A DNA stretch of 21,278 bases from an uncultured Collinsella sp. (GTDB lineage Bacteria > Actinomycetota > Coriobacteriia > Coriobacteriales > Coriobacteriaceae): assembly GCA_900544385.1 (NCBI GenBank), contig UQVD01000028.1:1-21278 (forward strand), written 5' to 3'. Positions 13,643 through 21,157 of this stretch are shown here, piece by piece. The notes under the pieces were generated by a model. The model worked only from the letters and a program-made list of their open reading frames with translations. It did no database searches and was not told the DNA's origin. Positions within the stretch are counted from its first letter, which is position 1. Each line of letters opens with the position of its first letter. The translations under genes were made by a program, and so were the position numbers.

Positions 13643-15004
13643 CTACAGAATAAATCGAAGGATGTCGGAACGAAGCATATAGACAAACAGAAGCGCAAAG
13701 AGCGCGATGCCCACATAGCTCACAATCGTCTGGACCTTGAGAGGTAGCTCGCGGCCCACAATCTTTTGAATGATCTCGATGACCAGCTTGCCGCCATCGA
13801 GTGGTGGGATGGGCAGCAGGTTCATAAAGCCAAGCGAGAACGAAATGAGGGCGGCAAACGAAAGGAACGTGGCAGGGCCGGCAGCAGCAGCCTTTGAGGA
13901 CATAACGCTAATACCCACGATCGAAGAAGACTGATCGAGAATCTCCATCGTATGCTGCGGCTGGAGCAGGCGCATCACGCCCTCCGCCGTCTGCGCGACA
14001 TAGGAGAACGACAGGCGAGCCGACGTGATGGGGTCTAAACGGACCACCTGCGTAGAGGCATACACACCTAGGCGCTCGTCCTTTTTGAGCGCAACCGAGG
14101 TCGAATGCTGCTTGCCGTCGCGCTCATACTCAATGGCGATATCGTCCTTACCGGCGGCCTTGCCGATGGCATCGTAAACGTCCATCCAGGTAGAGCACGA
14201 TACTCCGTCAACCGAAAGGATCGCATCGCCGCCCTCGATACCCGCCTTGGCGGCAATAGACCCCTCGTCAACCTGACCGATCACGTTGGTATCCATCGGC
14301 ACGGTGACACCCGCAATGGAATAGATACTCATAAGGAGCAAAAAGCCCGTCAAGATATTGACAATAATACCCGCGAGCAGCATAAAGGCGCGCTTGAGAA
14401 AGCCCTGGCCAAGATAGGTGTGCGAACGTTCTTGCGCAAGGAACTCGGCCTCGCCGCACGGCAGCTCCCACACATCGCCCTCGGCAGTCGCATGCTCTCG
14501 ATCGAACCGGTGGCCGTCAAAGGTGGTGTAACCCGCCGCGTCTCGCGGCAGCGTCTGATACTTGGTGGGATAGTAGCTCGGCGAGGGTTTCTCCCCTTCC
14601 TCATACCAGGGAGCGATGGAGCCCCAGCCCAGCAACAGAGCACAAGCCTCGAGCACATCCTCCTCGGAAAGCTCGAGCTCGACAGCAAGGTCGGCCACGG
14701 TCACGCGACCATGACGATAGATAGCCGCGAGCACGCGATCGGCGCACGAGACATCGGTCGGATCCATACCGCAGATGGCAGCGTAGCCACCCAGCAGCAG
14801 CGGGGTCACGCCAAACTTGGTTCCAATGCGACGCGACGTGTAATGGATGTCAAAGCGGCACGGCAGGCCCAAAAAGAACTCGGTCACACGGACGCCGCAG
14901 GCACGCGCCGCCAAAAAGTGGCCGCCCTCGTGCAAAAACACGAGGACGGAAAGCATCAGCAGGCCCCAAAAGACCGATGAGAGAACGCTCAGAACAGTAT
15001 CCAT
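13643..15004 (-). CDS. rseP: M50 site-2 intramembrane protease with unusual soluble insertion
   Basis: This membrane zinc protease cleaves transmembrane substrates within the bilayer, classically anti-sigma factors or signal-peptide remnants. The 453-aa product has the zinc motif HEGGH (25-29) in a first membrane helix (about 8-35). It has a second membrane helix with an N-containing LLAGIIVNILTG segment (about 207-230), a PDZ domain (about 235-310) and the third metal-ligand motif NLLPIPPLDGGK (395-406, Asp403). A hydrophobic helix ends the chain. Between GGYAAICGM and the second helix lie about 115 residues where typical family members have about 35. Residues 84-136 of this insertion look like a small helical winged-helix-type unit. 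Start ATG 15004 is preferred over TTG 15019, although neither has an ideally spaced site (AAGGA at 15020-15024). The substrate is unknown. Confidence 0.93.
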   Translation of the reverse strand: MDTVLSVLSSVFWGLLMLSVLVFLHEGGHFLAARACGVRVTEFFLGLPCRFDIHYTSRRIGTKFGVTPLLLGGYAAICGMDPTDVSCADRVLAAIYRHGRVTVADLAVELELSEEDVLEACALLLGWGSIAPWYEEGEKPSPSYYPTKYQTLPRDAAGYTTFDGHRFDREHATAEGDVWELPCGEAEFLAQERSHTYLGQGFLKRAFMLLAGIIVNILTGFLLLMSIYSIAGVTVPMDTNVIGQVDEGSIAAKAGIEGGDAILSVDGVSCSTWMDVYDAIGKAAGKDDIAIEYERDGKQHSTSVALKKDERLGVYASTQVVRLDPITSARLSFSYVAQTAEGVMRLLQPQHTMEILDQSSSIVGISVMSSKAAAAGPATFLSFAALISFSLGFMNLLPIPPLDGGKLVIEIIQKIVGRELPLKVQTIVSYVGIALFALLFVYMLRSDILRFIL

Positions 15005-15029
15005 AAAACGAAAAAGCAATCCTTATGGG

Positions 15030-16217
15030 TTAGGAACGGGTTGCGGCGAGTACCTGCGCAGCCTTTTCACGCGCCCACGCATCGATGTCGCGAAGCTGCT
15101 CAAACGAATCGACCGCCTGCATATCGTGGGCATCCATGCAGGATTCCACAATGCGATCGATATCGGTAAAGCTGCAGCCATCGTGCAGGAAGGCATCGAC
15201 GGCGACCTCGTTGGCGGCATTGAGCACGCACGGCATGGTGCCACCCGTCTTGCCGGCACGCTCGGCCAGTGCCAGACAGCGGAAGGTATCCATGTCGGCA
15301 GCATCAAACGTGAGCTGTCCCAACTCGCGAAAATCGATACGAGGCGCCGGGGTATCCCAACGCTCGGGATACGAGAACGCGAACTGGATGGGAATACGCA
15401 TGTCGGAAGCACCGAGATGCGCCATCACGGAGCCGTCGGCGAACTCGACCATAGAGTGAATCTTAGACTGACGCTGCACGACCACGTTAATGAAATCGAG
15501 GTCGCAGTTAAACAGATGCATGGCCTCAATGCGCTCCAGACCCTTGTTCATGAGGGTGGCGGAGTCGATGGTGATCTTGGCACCCATGGCCCACGTGGGA
15601 TGTGCGAGAGCATCGGCACGCGTCACGCGATCGAGCTCGCCGCGCGTGCGGCCAAAGAACGGACCGCCCGAGCAGGTGAGCCAAATACAATGAGCCTCGC
15701 GTGGGTTCTCCCCCAGATAGCACTGGTAGATGGCGGAGTGCTCAGAGTCGACTGGAATAAGCTGGCCCGGTCGCGCCAACGGCATAAGCAAGTCGCCGCC
15801 GACGACGAGGGACTCCTTGTTGGCAAGGGCAAGACGCTTATTCGAGGTCAAAGCCGCATGGCTCGCCTCGAGACCGGCGGCGCCCACAATAGCAACGAGC
15901 ACGCAGTCGACATCGTCGCGACGCGCGAGCTCGCAAACCGCCTGCGCGCCAACTCCGAGCTTCGTTCCCTCGGGCAACTCCTGCAGCACGGCGTCATCGC
16001 CATGAGCGACATCGGCCACGGCAACCGCCGGAACCGAGAACTCGCGGGCAGCGGCAACGAGCTCGGAGGTACTGGAGTTAACGGACAGCGCCGTCACCTG
16101 CAGGCGATCGGCATGCTGACGGCACACGTCGAGCGCCTGAGTGCCGATAGAACCCGTACAGCCCAGAATGGCAACACGAAGACGCCCGTCGGGACCATAG
16201 GTGGTCTGAAAAGCCAT
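15030..16217 (-). CDS. dxr: 1-deoxy-D-xylulose 5-phosphate reductoisomerase
   Basis: Dxr uses NADPH to convert DXP to 2-C-methyl-D-erythritol 4-phosphate, the committed MEP-pathway step. The 395-aa protein has the nucleotide-binding GCTGSIGTQALDV near the N-terminus and the NKESLV stretch. The metal-binding VDSEHSAIYQ follows, then the flexible loop region LTCSGGPF and the substrate-binding segment HPTWAMGAKITIDSATLMNK. Length matches the family. ATG 16217 overlaps the cdsA stop by one base (TAATG), with GGAGG 9 nt upstream inside cdsA, so translation is probably coupled. An upstream in-frame start at 16262 would lie inside cdsA and is rejected. It is followed after 25 nt by rseP. Confidence 0.97.
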   Translation of the reverse strand: MAFQTTYGPDGRLRVAILGCTGSIGTQALDVCRQHADRLQVTALSVNSSTSELVAAAREFSVPAVAVADVAHGDDAVLQELPEGTKLGVGAQAVCELARRDDVDCVLVAIVGAAGLEASHAALTSNKRLALANKESLVVGGDLLMPLARPGQLIPVDSEHSAIYQCYLGENPREAHCIWLTCSGGPFFGRTRGELDRVTRADALAHPTWAMGAKITIDSATLMNKGLERIEAMHLFNCDLDFINVVVQRQSKIHSMVEFADGSVMAHLGASDMRIPIQFAFSYPERWDTPAPRIDFRELGQLTFDAADMDTFRCLALAERAGKTGGTMPCVLNAANEVAVDAFLHDGCSFTDIDRIVESCMDAHDMQAVDSFEQLRDIDAWAREKAAQVLAATRS

Positions 16218-17116
16218 TACAGCACGCCTCCGATCATCAGCAGCAGCTGTGCGGTAATGCAACCAAAGATGAGCGAATCGCTGCGGTCGAGCATGCCGCC
16301 GTGGCCCGGGATGAGATTACCGGAATCTTTAACGCCCACACCGCGCTTGATGCGCGACTCGATAAGGTCGCCGATAACGCCCAGGACGGACACGACCACG
16401 CCGCACAGCAGCGCATAGGGCAGGCTGAGCTTGTAGAAATGCGTCGCCCACAGGATGAGCCAAATCAAAACCGAGCCCAGGATGCCGCCAACAAACCCCT
16501 CCCAGCTCTTTTTGGGAGAGATCTTGGGTACCATCTTGTGCTTGCCGATACGGCTGCCCACAATGTAGGCAAACGAATCGGAGACCCAAAGGGACGCGCA
16601 AACGCCCACTGAAAGCAGGGCGCCGGCAAAACCGGGCACGGCATCGCGCAGCAGCACGATAGCCGACAGCATAAAGCCAGTGTAGATGGGACCCATGAGC
16701 GTCACGGCCACATCAGAGATGCGGGTACGCGGCGACCAGACATACCAAATGCCCACAGCGAGCATCAGGGCAAAAAGCAGGGCATTCAGCAACATCGAAT
16801 CGCCCAACGCCGACAGCGGAAAGAGTACGGCGGCAGCGATACCCATGCGCTCGTTAGCCATCTTGCCATCGAGTCTTGTCATACGGAAAAACTCATAGCA
16901 GCACAGACCGCTCATGACGGAAACAAAGATGGCCGTGGGCACGATACCCAAAACCAGGCACAGGATAAATACAACGGCGTAGACGATACCGGCGGCGGCA
17001 CGGGTAATAAAGCCCGCCAGCCACGAACCGCTGCCGCTCTTCGCTGCAGGCGCTCCCACAGTGGTAGCTTTGCGCGCAGGCGTCTTGGGAGCAGATGCCT
17101 TGGGACGATCGGACAC
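16217..17116 (-). CDS. cdsA: phosphatidate cytidylyltransferase (CDP-diacylglycerol synthase)
   Basis: CdsA makes CDP-diacylglycerol from CTP and phosphatidic acid, the branch point for membrane phospholipids. The 299-aa integral membrane protein has a Lys/Pro/Ala-rich soluble N-terminus of about 30 residues and then several hydrophobic segments. The family signature occupies the C-terminal part: SPKKSWEG, then GDLIESRIKRGVGVKDSG, then PGHGGMLDRSDSL, whose aspartates bind the metal. Start is GTG at 17116, with AGGAGG 7 nt upstream inside uppS. uppS ends 2 nt before it, and dxr overlaps the stop by one base. This uppS-cdsA-dxr-rseP order is widely conserved in bacteria. Confidence 0.96.
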   Translation of the reverse strand: MSDRPKASAPKTPARKATTVGAPAAKSGSGSWLAGFITRAAAGIVYAVVFILCLVLGIVPTAIFVSVMSGLCCYEFFRMTRLDGKMANERMGIAAAVLFPLSALGDSMLLNALLFALMLAVGIWYVWSPRTRISDVAVTLMGPIYTGFMLSAIVLLRDAVPGFAGALLSVGVCASLWVSDSFAYIVGSRIGKHKMVPKISPKKSWEGFVGGILGSVLIWLILWATHFYKLSLPYALLCGVVVSVLGVIGDLIESRIKRGVGVKDSGNLIPGHGGMLDRSDSLIFGCITAQLLLMIGGVL

Positions 17117-17118
17117 GA

Positions 17119-17913
17119 TTAAGCCTCCTCGGTCTTGCTCAGTCCACCAAACCTACGGTCACGGCCCTGATAGGCCAAAATGGCGTCGACAAGGCCCCAA
17201 CGATCAAAGTCAGGCCAATAGGTATCGGTGACATAGAACTCGGAATAAGCCACCTGCCACAGCAGATAGTTCGAAAGGCGCAGCTCACCGGAGGTGCGAA
17301 TCACAAGCTCAGGATCGGGAAGACCGGCGGTATAGAGGTGGGAGGCCACCATGTCGTCATCAATTGCGCCAGGATCGATCTTACCGGCAGCAGCGTCGAG
17401 TGCGATCTGACGGACAGCGCGGGTAATCTCGGAACGCGCGCCGTAGTTGACAGCAAGCGCCAGCGTCATACCGGTGTGATCGGCGCACTCGGCAAGACCG
17501 CGTTCAAAAACGTCGCGGGTCTTCTTGGGCAGCGCGGAAATGTCACCCAAAAAGACAACGCGCACGTTTTCGCGCTTCAGAAGCGGCAGCTCGTCGATAA
17601 ACGTCTTGGCAAACAGGTGCATCAAGACGTTGACCTCGTGCTGCGGACGGTTCCAGTTTTCGGTAGAAAACGCATAGGCCGAAAGCACGTCGACGCCCAG
17701 ACGCACGCAGGCGGTAATAATCTCGCGAAGGGAGACGATACCCGCCTTGTGGCCCTCAGTGCGCGCAAGACCGCGCGACGTAGCCCAACGACCGTTGCCG
17801 TCCATGATGCACGAGATATGGTGCGGAATGTTATTGAGGTCAAGGTCGGAAAAACCGACGCCCGCAGGGGCGTCGGCAAAGTACTCGACCAGTTTATGCT
17901 CGTCGTATTGCAC
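17119..17913 (-). CDS. uppS: isoprenyl (undecaprenyl) diphosphate synthase, cis-prenyltransferase
   Basis: The enzyme extends farnesyl diphosphate with isopentenyl units to the C55 lipid carrier used for peptidoglycan and wall polymers. The 264-aa product has the catalytic IMDGNGRWA motif (with the pyrophosphate-binding Asp), the HKAG segment, AFSTENWNRP and the C-terminal DPELVIRTSGELRLSN and YSEFYVTDTYWPDF signatures. Length is typical. Start is GTG at 17913, with GGAG 7 nt upstream formed by the end of frr, 1 nt after its stop. Its isoprenoid precursor comes from the MEP pathway represented here by dxr and ispG. Chain length (C55 versus shorter) cannot be fixed from sequence alone. Confidence 0.96.
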   Translation of the reverse strand: MQYDEHKLVEYFADAPAGVGFSDLDLNNIPHHISCIMDGNGRWATSRGLARTEGHKAGIVSLREIITACVRLGVDVLSAYAFSTENWNRPQHEVNVLMHLFAKTFIDELPLLKRENVRVVFLGDISALPKKTRDVFERGLAECADHTGMTLALAVNYGARSEITRAVRQIALDAAAGKIDPGAIDDDMVASHLYTAGLPDPELVIRTSGELRLSNYLLWQVAYSEFYVTDTYWPDFDRWGLVDAILAYQGRDRRFGGLSKTEEA

Positions 17914-17914
17914 C

Positions 17915-18451
17915 TTAGATCTCCATGACCTCGGCTTCTTTTTCCTTCAGAAGCTCCTCGACCTTGGCGACATACTCATCGGTGTGCTTCTGGACCTTAG
18001 CCTGCTCGCGACGGACATCGTCCTCGGTGAGCTCCTCATCGCGCTCGAGCTTGTTGTTGAAGTCGCGACGGATGTTACGGATAGACACCTTGGCCTGCTC
18101 GGCGTACTCGCGGCACTCCTTGACGAGCTCGCGACGGCGCTCCTCAGTGGGAGCCGGGAACGGAAGACGAACGACGGTGCCATCGGAGTTGGGGGTAATA
18201 CCCAGATCGGAAGCGCCGATGGCCTTGACGATAGCATTGATGAGCGCCTTGTCCCACGGCTCGATGAGCAGCATGTGGGCCTCGGGGGTCTTGACGGCGG
18301 CAACCTGCGTGACCGGCGTGGGAACACCGTAATAATCGACGGTGATGTCGGACAGAATGTTGGCATTGGCGCGGCCGGTACGGACCTTGGAGAAGTTATG
18401 CTTGAGGGACTCGAGCGACTTGTCCATATGGGCGGTGATGTTCTCTGCCAT
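17915..18451 (-). CDS. frr: ribosome recycling factor
   Basis: RRF splits post-termination ribosomes together with EF-G. The 178-aa protein begins MAENITAHMDKSLESLKHNF and carries the family hallmarks KVRTGRANANIL and LPFPAPTEERRRELVK. It ends in a charged helical domain I segment rich in Glu and Lys. It is slightly shorter than the usual 185 aa but has all regions. Start ATG 18451 has AGGAGG 7 nt upstream overlapping the end of pyrH, whose stop is 2 nt away. The pyrH-frr pair is one of the most conserved bacterial gene pairs. Confidence 0.97.
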   Translation of the reverse strand: MAENITAHMDKSLESLKHNFSKVRTGRANANILSDITVDYYGVPTPVTQVAAVKTPEAHMLLIEPWDKALINAIVKAIGASDLGITPNSDGTVVRLPFPAPTEERRRELVKECREYAEQAKVSIRNIRRDFNNKLERDEELTEDDVRREQAKVQKHTDEYVAKVEELLKEKEAEVMEI

Positions 18452-18453
18452 GC

Positions 18454-19176
18454 TTAATCCTCCTGATAGACGAGCGTGCCGACGGGCTCACCCGAAAGCG
18501 CGCGCTTGACGGTGTCCTCGCCATCGATGTTGAGGACCAAAATCGGCATACGGTTATCCTGGCACAGAGCCGTAGCCGTGGAATCCATAACCTGCAGGCC
18601 GCGGACGAGCACCTCGTGATAGGTAATCTTGTCAAAACGGACGGCATCGGCGCACTTGACGGGATCCTTGTCGTAGATGCCGTCAACCTTGGTGGCTTTA
18701 ATCAGAATCTCGGCGCCGATCTCGCACGCACGAAGAGCCGCGGCGGTGTCGGTCGTAAAGTACGGATTGCCCGAACCGGCGGCAAAGATAACGACGTTGC
18801 CCTTGGAAAGGTGGTTGATGGCGCGACGGCGAATATAGGGCTCGCAGATCTCGTTCATCTGGATAGCGCTCATAACGCGGCAGGGAACATCGTTGTGCTC
18901 GAAGGCATCCTGCAGGGCGAGCGCGTTCATAACGGTTGCCAGCATGCCCATGTAGTCGGCCTGAGCACGCTCCATGCCACCGGCAGCGCCGGCCATGCCG
19001 CGGAAAATATTGCCGCCGCCGACAACGACGCCGACCTCATGGCCAACGGCGAGCAGCTCCTTGACCTGCTTGGCAAGATGGTCGGTAACCTTGGGGTCGA
19101 TGCCATACTGGCCGTCGCCCATCAGCGCTTCGCCAGAAAGCTTAAGAAGCACGCGTTTATATCGGATGTCGGACAA
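18454..19176 (-). CDS. pyrH: UMP kinase (TTG start)
   Basis: PyrH phosphorylates UMP to UDP and is the bacterial amino-acid-kinase-fold enzyme, usually allosterically controlled by UTP and GTP. The 240-aa product shows VLLKLSGEAL, VGVVVGGGNIFRG, the MGMLATVMNALALQD helix and LIKATKVDGIYDKDP, in family order. The start is TTG at 19176 (MSDIRYKRV) with AGGAGG 6 nt upstream. No ATG lies close enough to serve without deleting the nucleotide-binding N-terminus. It follows the tsf terminator and has its own promoter with an extended -10 (19207-19215), so it leads the pyrH-to-proS transcript. It uses the product of the pyr operon at the other end of the window. Confidence 0.96.
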   Translation of the reverse strand: MSDIRYKRVLLKLSGEALMGDGQYGIDPKVTDHLAKQVKELLAVGHEVGVVVGGGNIFRGMAGAAGGMERAQADYMGMLATVMNALALQDAFEHNDVPCRVMSAIQMNEICEPYIRRRAINHLSKGNVVIFAAGSGNPYFTTDTAAALRACEIGAEILIKATKVDGIYDKDPVKCADAVRFDKITYHEVLVRGLQVMDSTATALCQDNRMPILVLNIDGEDTVKRALSGEPVGTLVYQED

Positions 19177-19206
19177 AGCGATCCTCCTTTAGATTGAACT
19201 CTCAAC

Positions 19207-19215
19207 ATTCTATCA
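19207..19215 (-). promoter_or_regulatory. pyrH promoter, extended -10
   Basis: On the minus strand TGA-TAGAAT is an extended -10 about 31 nt before the pyrH start, with only a weak -35. It lies between the tsf terminator and pyrH. A small GGCTCT/AGAGCC hairpin (19218-19233) lies just upstream. Confidence 0.5.
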
Positions 19216-19235
19216 AAGGCTCTAAGAAGAGCCAT

Positions 19236-19271
19236 GAAAAAGCAGGCTGTGAGTAAAACCCACAGCCTGCT
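19236..19271 (-). terminator. tsf terminator
   Basis: AGCAGGCTGTG and CACAGCCTGCT form a perfect 11-bp stem with a 9-nt loop, followed by TTTTT on the minus strand. It lies 23 nt after the tsf stop and separates rpsB-tsf from pyrH. Confidence 0.92.
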
Positions 19272-19294
19272 CATTACCAGCTACAAGAGCTTAT

Positions 19295-20164
19295 TTACTC
19301 GCCACGGACCAAACGGTCAAAGGCAACGACGGTAATGGTGTCGCCGAGCTCCTTGGAGACCTGCTCAGCGTACTTCTTGATGGTGAGGGAGCTGTCCTTG
19401 ATGAACTCCTGCTCGGTGAGCACGGACTGCTTGTAGAACTTCTCCAGACGGCCGACAGCCATCTTCTCCTGGATAGCCTCGGGCTTACCGGACTCGGCAG
19501 CCTGAGCCATGTAGATCTGCTTCTCGTGCTCGACGGTCTCGGCCGGAACCTGATCGCGGGTAGCACAGATCGGGGCGACGGCGGCAACCTGAAGGGCAAC
19601 GTCGTGAGCGAAGGTCTTGAAGGATTCAGCCTGAGCGGTCTCAGCCTTCTCGAAGGCGAACTCGACGAGGACGCCGATCTTACCACCCATGTGGATGTAA
19701 GAAGCGAGCGCGCCGTTCTCAGCCTTGCGGGCAGCGAAGCGGGAGATCTTCATGTTCTCGCCCATGATGTGAATCATCTCGGTGAGCTCGGAGGAAACGG
19801 TCTCCTCGCCCATCGGCTTCTCGAGCAGAGCGTCGACGTCAGCAGGCTCGGTGGTAGCGACAACCTCAGCGACCTTGGAAGCAAAGCCGGTGAACTTGGC
19901 GTTAGAGCCAACGAAGTCAGTCTCGCAGGAGAGCTCGAGCAGAGCGCCGGTCTTGCCATCCTCGGAGACGAACGCGGCGACAGCGCCCTCGTTGGTCTCA
20001 CGGCCAGCCTTCTTGGCAGCCTTGGCAAGGCCGTTCTTACGCAGAACGTCGACAGCGGCGTCCATGTCGCCGTCAGCCTCGACGAGAGCCTTCTTGCACT
20101 CCATCATCGGGGAGTCGGTCATCTCGCGGAGCTGCTTGACCATAGCGGCGGTAATCTGGGCCAT
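19295..20164 (-). CDS. tsf: translation elongation factor Ts
   Basis: EF-Ts exchanges GDP for GTP on EF-Tu. The 289-aa protein has the N-terminal UBA-like domain MAQITAAMVKQLREMTDSP with MMECKKALVEADGD. It is followed by the EF-Tu-contacting CETDFVGSN motif (usually TDFVARN or similar). The two core subdomains then follow, including the DVALQVAA helix and a coiled-coil-like portion, and the chain ends in IKKYAEQVSKELGD. Length is typical of bacteria. Start ATG 20164 has AAAGGA 7 nt upstream. A start 5 codons earlier (20179) would place the SD inside the coding region. It is 45 nt downstream of rpsB and ends at a strong terminator. Confidence 0.97.
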   Translation of the reverse strand: MAQITAAMVKQLREMTDSPMMECKKALVEADGDMDAAVDVLRKNGLAKAAKKAGRETNEGAVAAFVSEDGKTGALLELSCETDFVGSNAKFTGFASKVAEVVATTEPADVDALLEKPMGEETVSSELTEMIHIMGENMKISRFAARKAENGALASYIHMGGKIGVLVEFAFEKAETAQAESFKTFAHDVALQVAAVAPICATRDQVPAETVEHEKQIYMAQAAESGKPEAIQEKMAVGRLEKFYKQSVLTEQEFIKDSSLTIKKYAEQVSKELGDTITVVAFDRLVRGE

Positions 20165-20209
20165 TGTGGTTCCTTTCAAAGAGATGAAAAAGAATTAACT
20201 AAGACTGAT

Positions 20210-20938
20210 TTACTCGGCCTTGGGCTCAGCGGCCATCTCGGCCTCGGAGACCTGCTCCTTGCCGGAGCCAGCGAGGCAGGCGTCAGCCATGAGCTCGCAC
20301 ATAAGGGTGACAGCGGAGATAGCGTCATCGTTGCAGGGGATGCCGTACTCGACCTCGTCGGGATCGGAGTTGGTGTCGATCAGGGCGACGACGGGGATGT
20401 TCAGGCGCTGGGCCTCCTTGATGGCGTTCTCCTCGCGCTTGGTGTCGATGACGAAGAGAGCCTGGGGCAGACCCTTCATGTCGCGGGCGCCACCGAGGTT
20501 GGTCTGGAGCTTAGTGAGCTCCTTGCCGAGAACAGCCTGCTCCTTCTTGGGCAGAACAGCCATGCGGCCGTCCTCGACCATGGCCTCGAGCTCCTCCATG
20601 CGGTTGATGCGGGAGCGGATGGTGACGAAGTTGGTCAGCATACCGCCGAGCCAACGCTGGTTGATGTAAGGCATGTTGGCGCGCTCAGCAGCGTTCTTGA
20701 CGGCCTCCTGAGCCTGCTTCTTGGTGCCGACGAACAGCACGTTGCCACCCTTGGCGACGTTCTTGACGAAGGTGTAGGCCTGGTCGGCGTCGAGGATGGT
20801 CTGCTTGAGGTCGAGGATGTAGATGCCGTTGCGCTCACCGAAGATGAACGGCTTCATCTTGGGGTTCCAGCGACGGGTCTGGTGACCGAAGTGGCAGCCG
20901 GCCTCGAGCAGGGTGCGGATATTAATCTTGGTAGCCAT
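20210..20938 (-). CDS. rpsB: 30S ribosomal protein S2 (uS2)
   Basis: S2 is a late-assembling small-subunit protein needed for S1 binding and translation. The 242-aa product has the uS2 N-terminal signature LLEAGCHFGHQTRRWNPKM, then IDLKQT-type IYILDLKQTI. It next has NQRWLGGMLTNF and the C-terminal ALIDTNSDP and IPCNDDAISAV motifs. Start ATG 20938 has a full AGGAGG site 6 nt upstream. The last 20 residues are acidic and variable. rpsB and tsf form a two-gene transcript with a strong promoter and a leader of about 135 nt that could carry S2 autoregulation. Confidence 0.98.
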   Translation of the reverse strand: MATKINIRTLLEAGCHFGHQTRRWNPKMKPFIFGERNGIYILDLKQTILDADQAYTFVKNVAKGGNVLFVGTKKQAQEAVKNAAERANMPYINQRWLGGMLTNFVTIRSRINRMEELEAMVEDGRMAVLPKKEQAVLGKELTKLQTNLGGARDMKGLPQALFVIDTKREENAIKEAQRLNIPVVALIDTNSDPDEVEYGIPCNDDAISAVTLMCELMADACLAGSGKEQVSEAEMAAEPKAE

Positions 20939-20941
20939 GTT

Positions 20942-20957
20942 AAACCTCCTGTGGTTT
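20942..20957 (-). promoter_or_regulatory. hairpin partly covering the rpsB ribosome binding site
   Basis: On the minus strand AAACC-ACAGGA-GGTTT is a perfect 5-bp stem whose loop and 3' arm contain the AGGAGG site of rpsB. S2 represses its own messenger in well-studied bacteria, so an SD-containing hairpin is a candidate control element. The stem is short and may be coincidental. Confidence 0.35.
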
Positions 20958-21079
20958 GCCTCCGCGCGGGGTCATCCTCCAAAACCAACCCGGACATGTG
21001 CTACCAAAGCCCGGGCACCACGGTATGAAGTAGCCGCGCGTGCGTGATAAAAACATGTTGCCGTGAAGCAACCCGATGA

Positions 21080-21108
21080 ATTATAGCAGGAATGCCTCTT
21101 CCTGCCAA
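21080..21108 (-). promoter_or_regulatory. rpsB-tsf promoter, near consensus
   Basis: TTGGCA (21108-21103), a 17-nt spacer and TATAAT (21085-21080) on the minus strand, with TGC immediately before the -10. This is the best promoter in the window. Transcription would start near 21073, giving a leader of about 135 nt. Confidence 0.85.
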
Positions 21109-21157
21109 CCCGCAATCAAAACCACACACCTGAGTGCGGCGCGGGACGTGCCAGCCA

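Noticed and set aside
14847..16418. 523-codon plus-strand ORF opposite dxr, ending in cdsA
   Set aside because: It overlaps highly conserved genes for its whole length and has no motif of its own.
19526..21028. 500-codon plus-strand ORF opposite tsf and rpsB
   Set aside because: Its Leu/Gly/Val/Asp-rich translation is typical of an antisense frame of highly expressed genes. It would also run through the rpsB leader.
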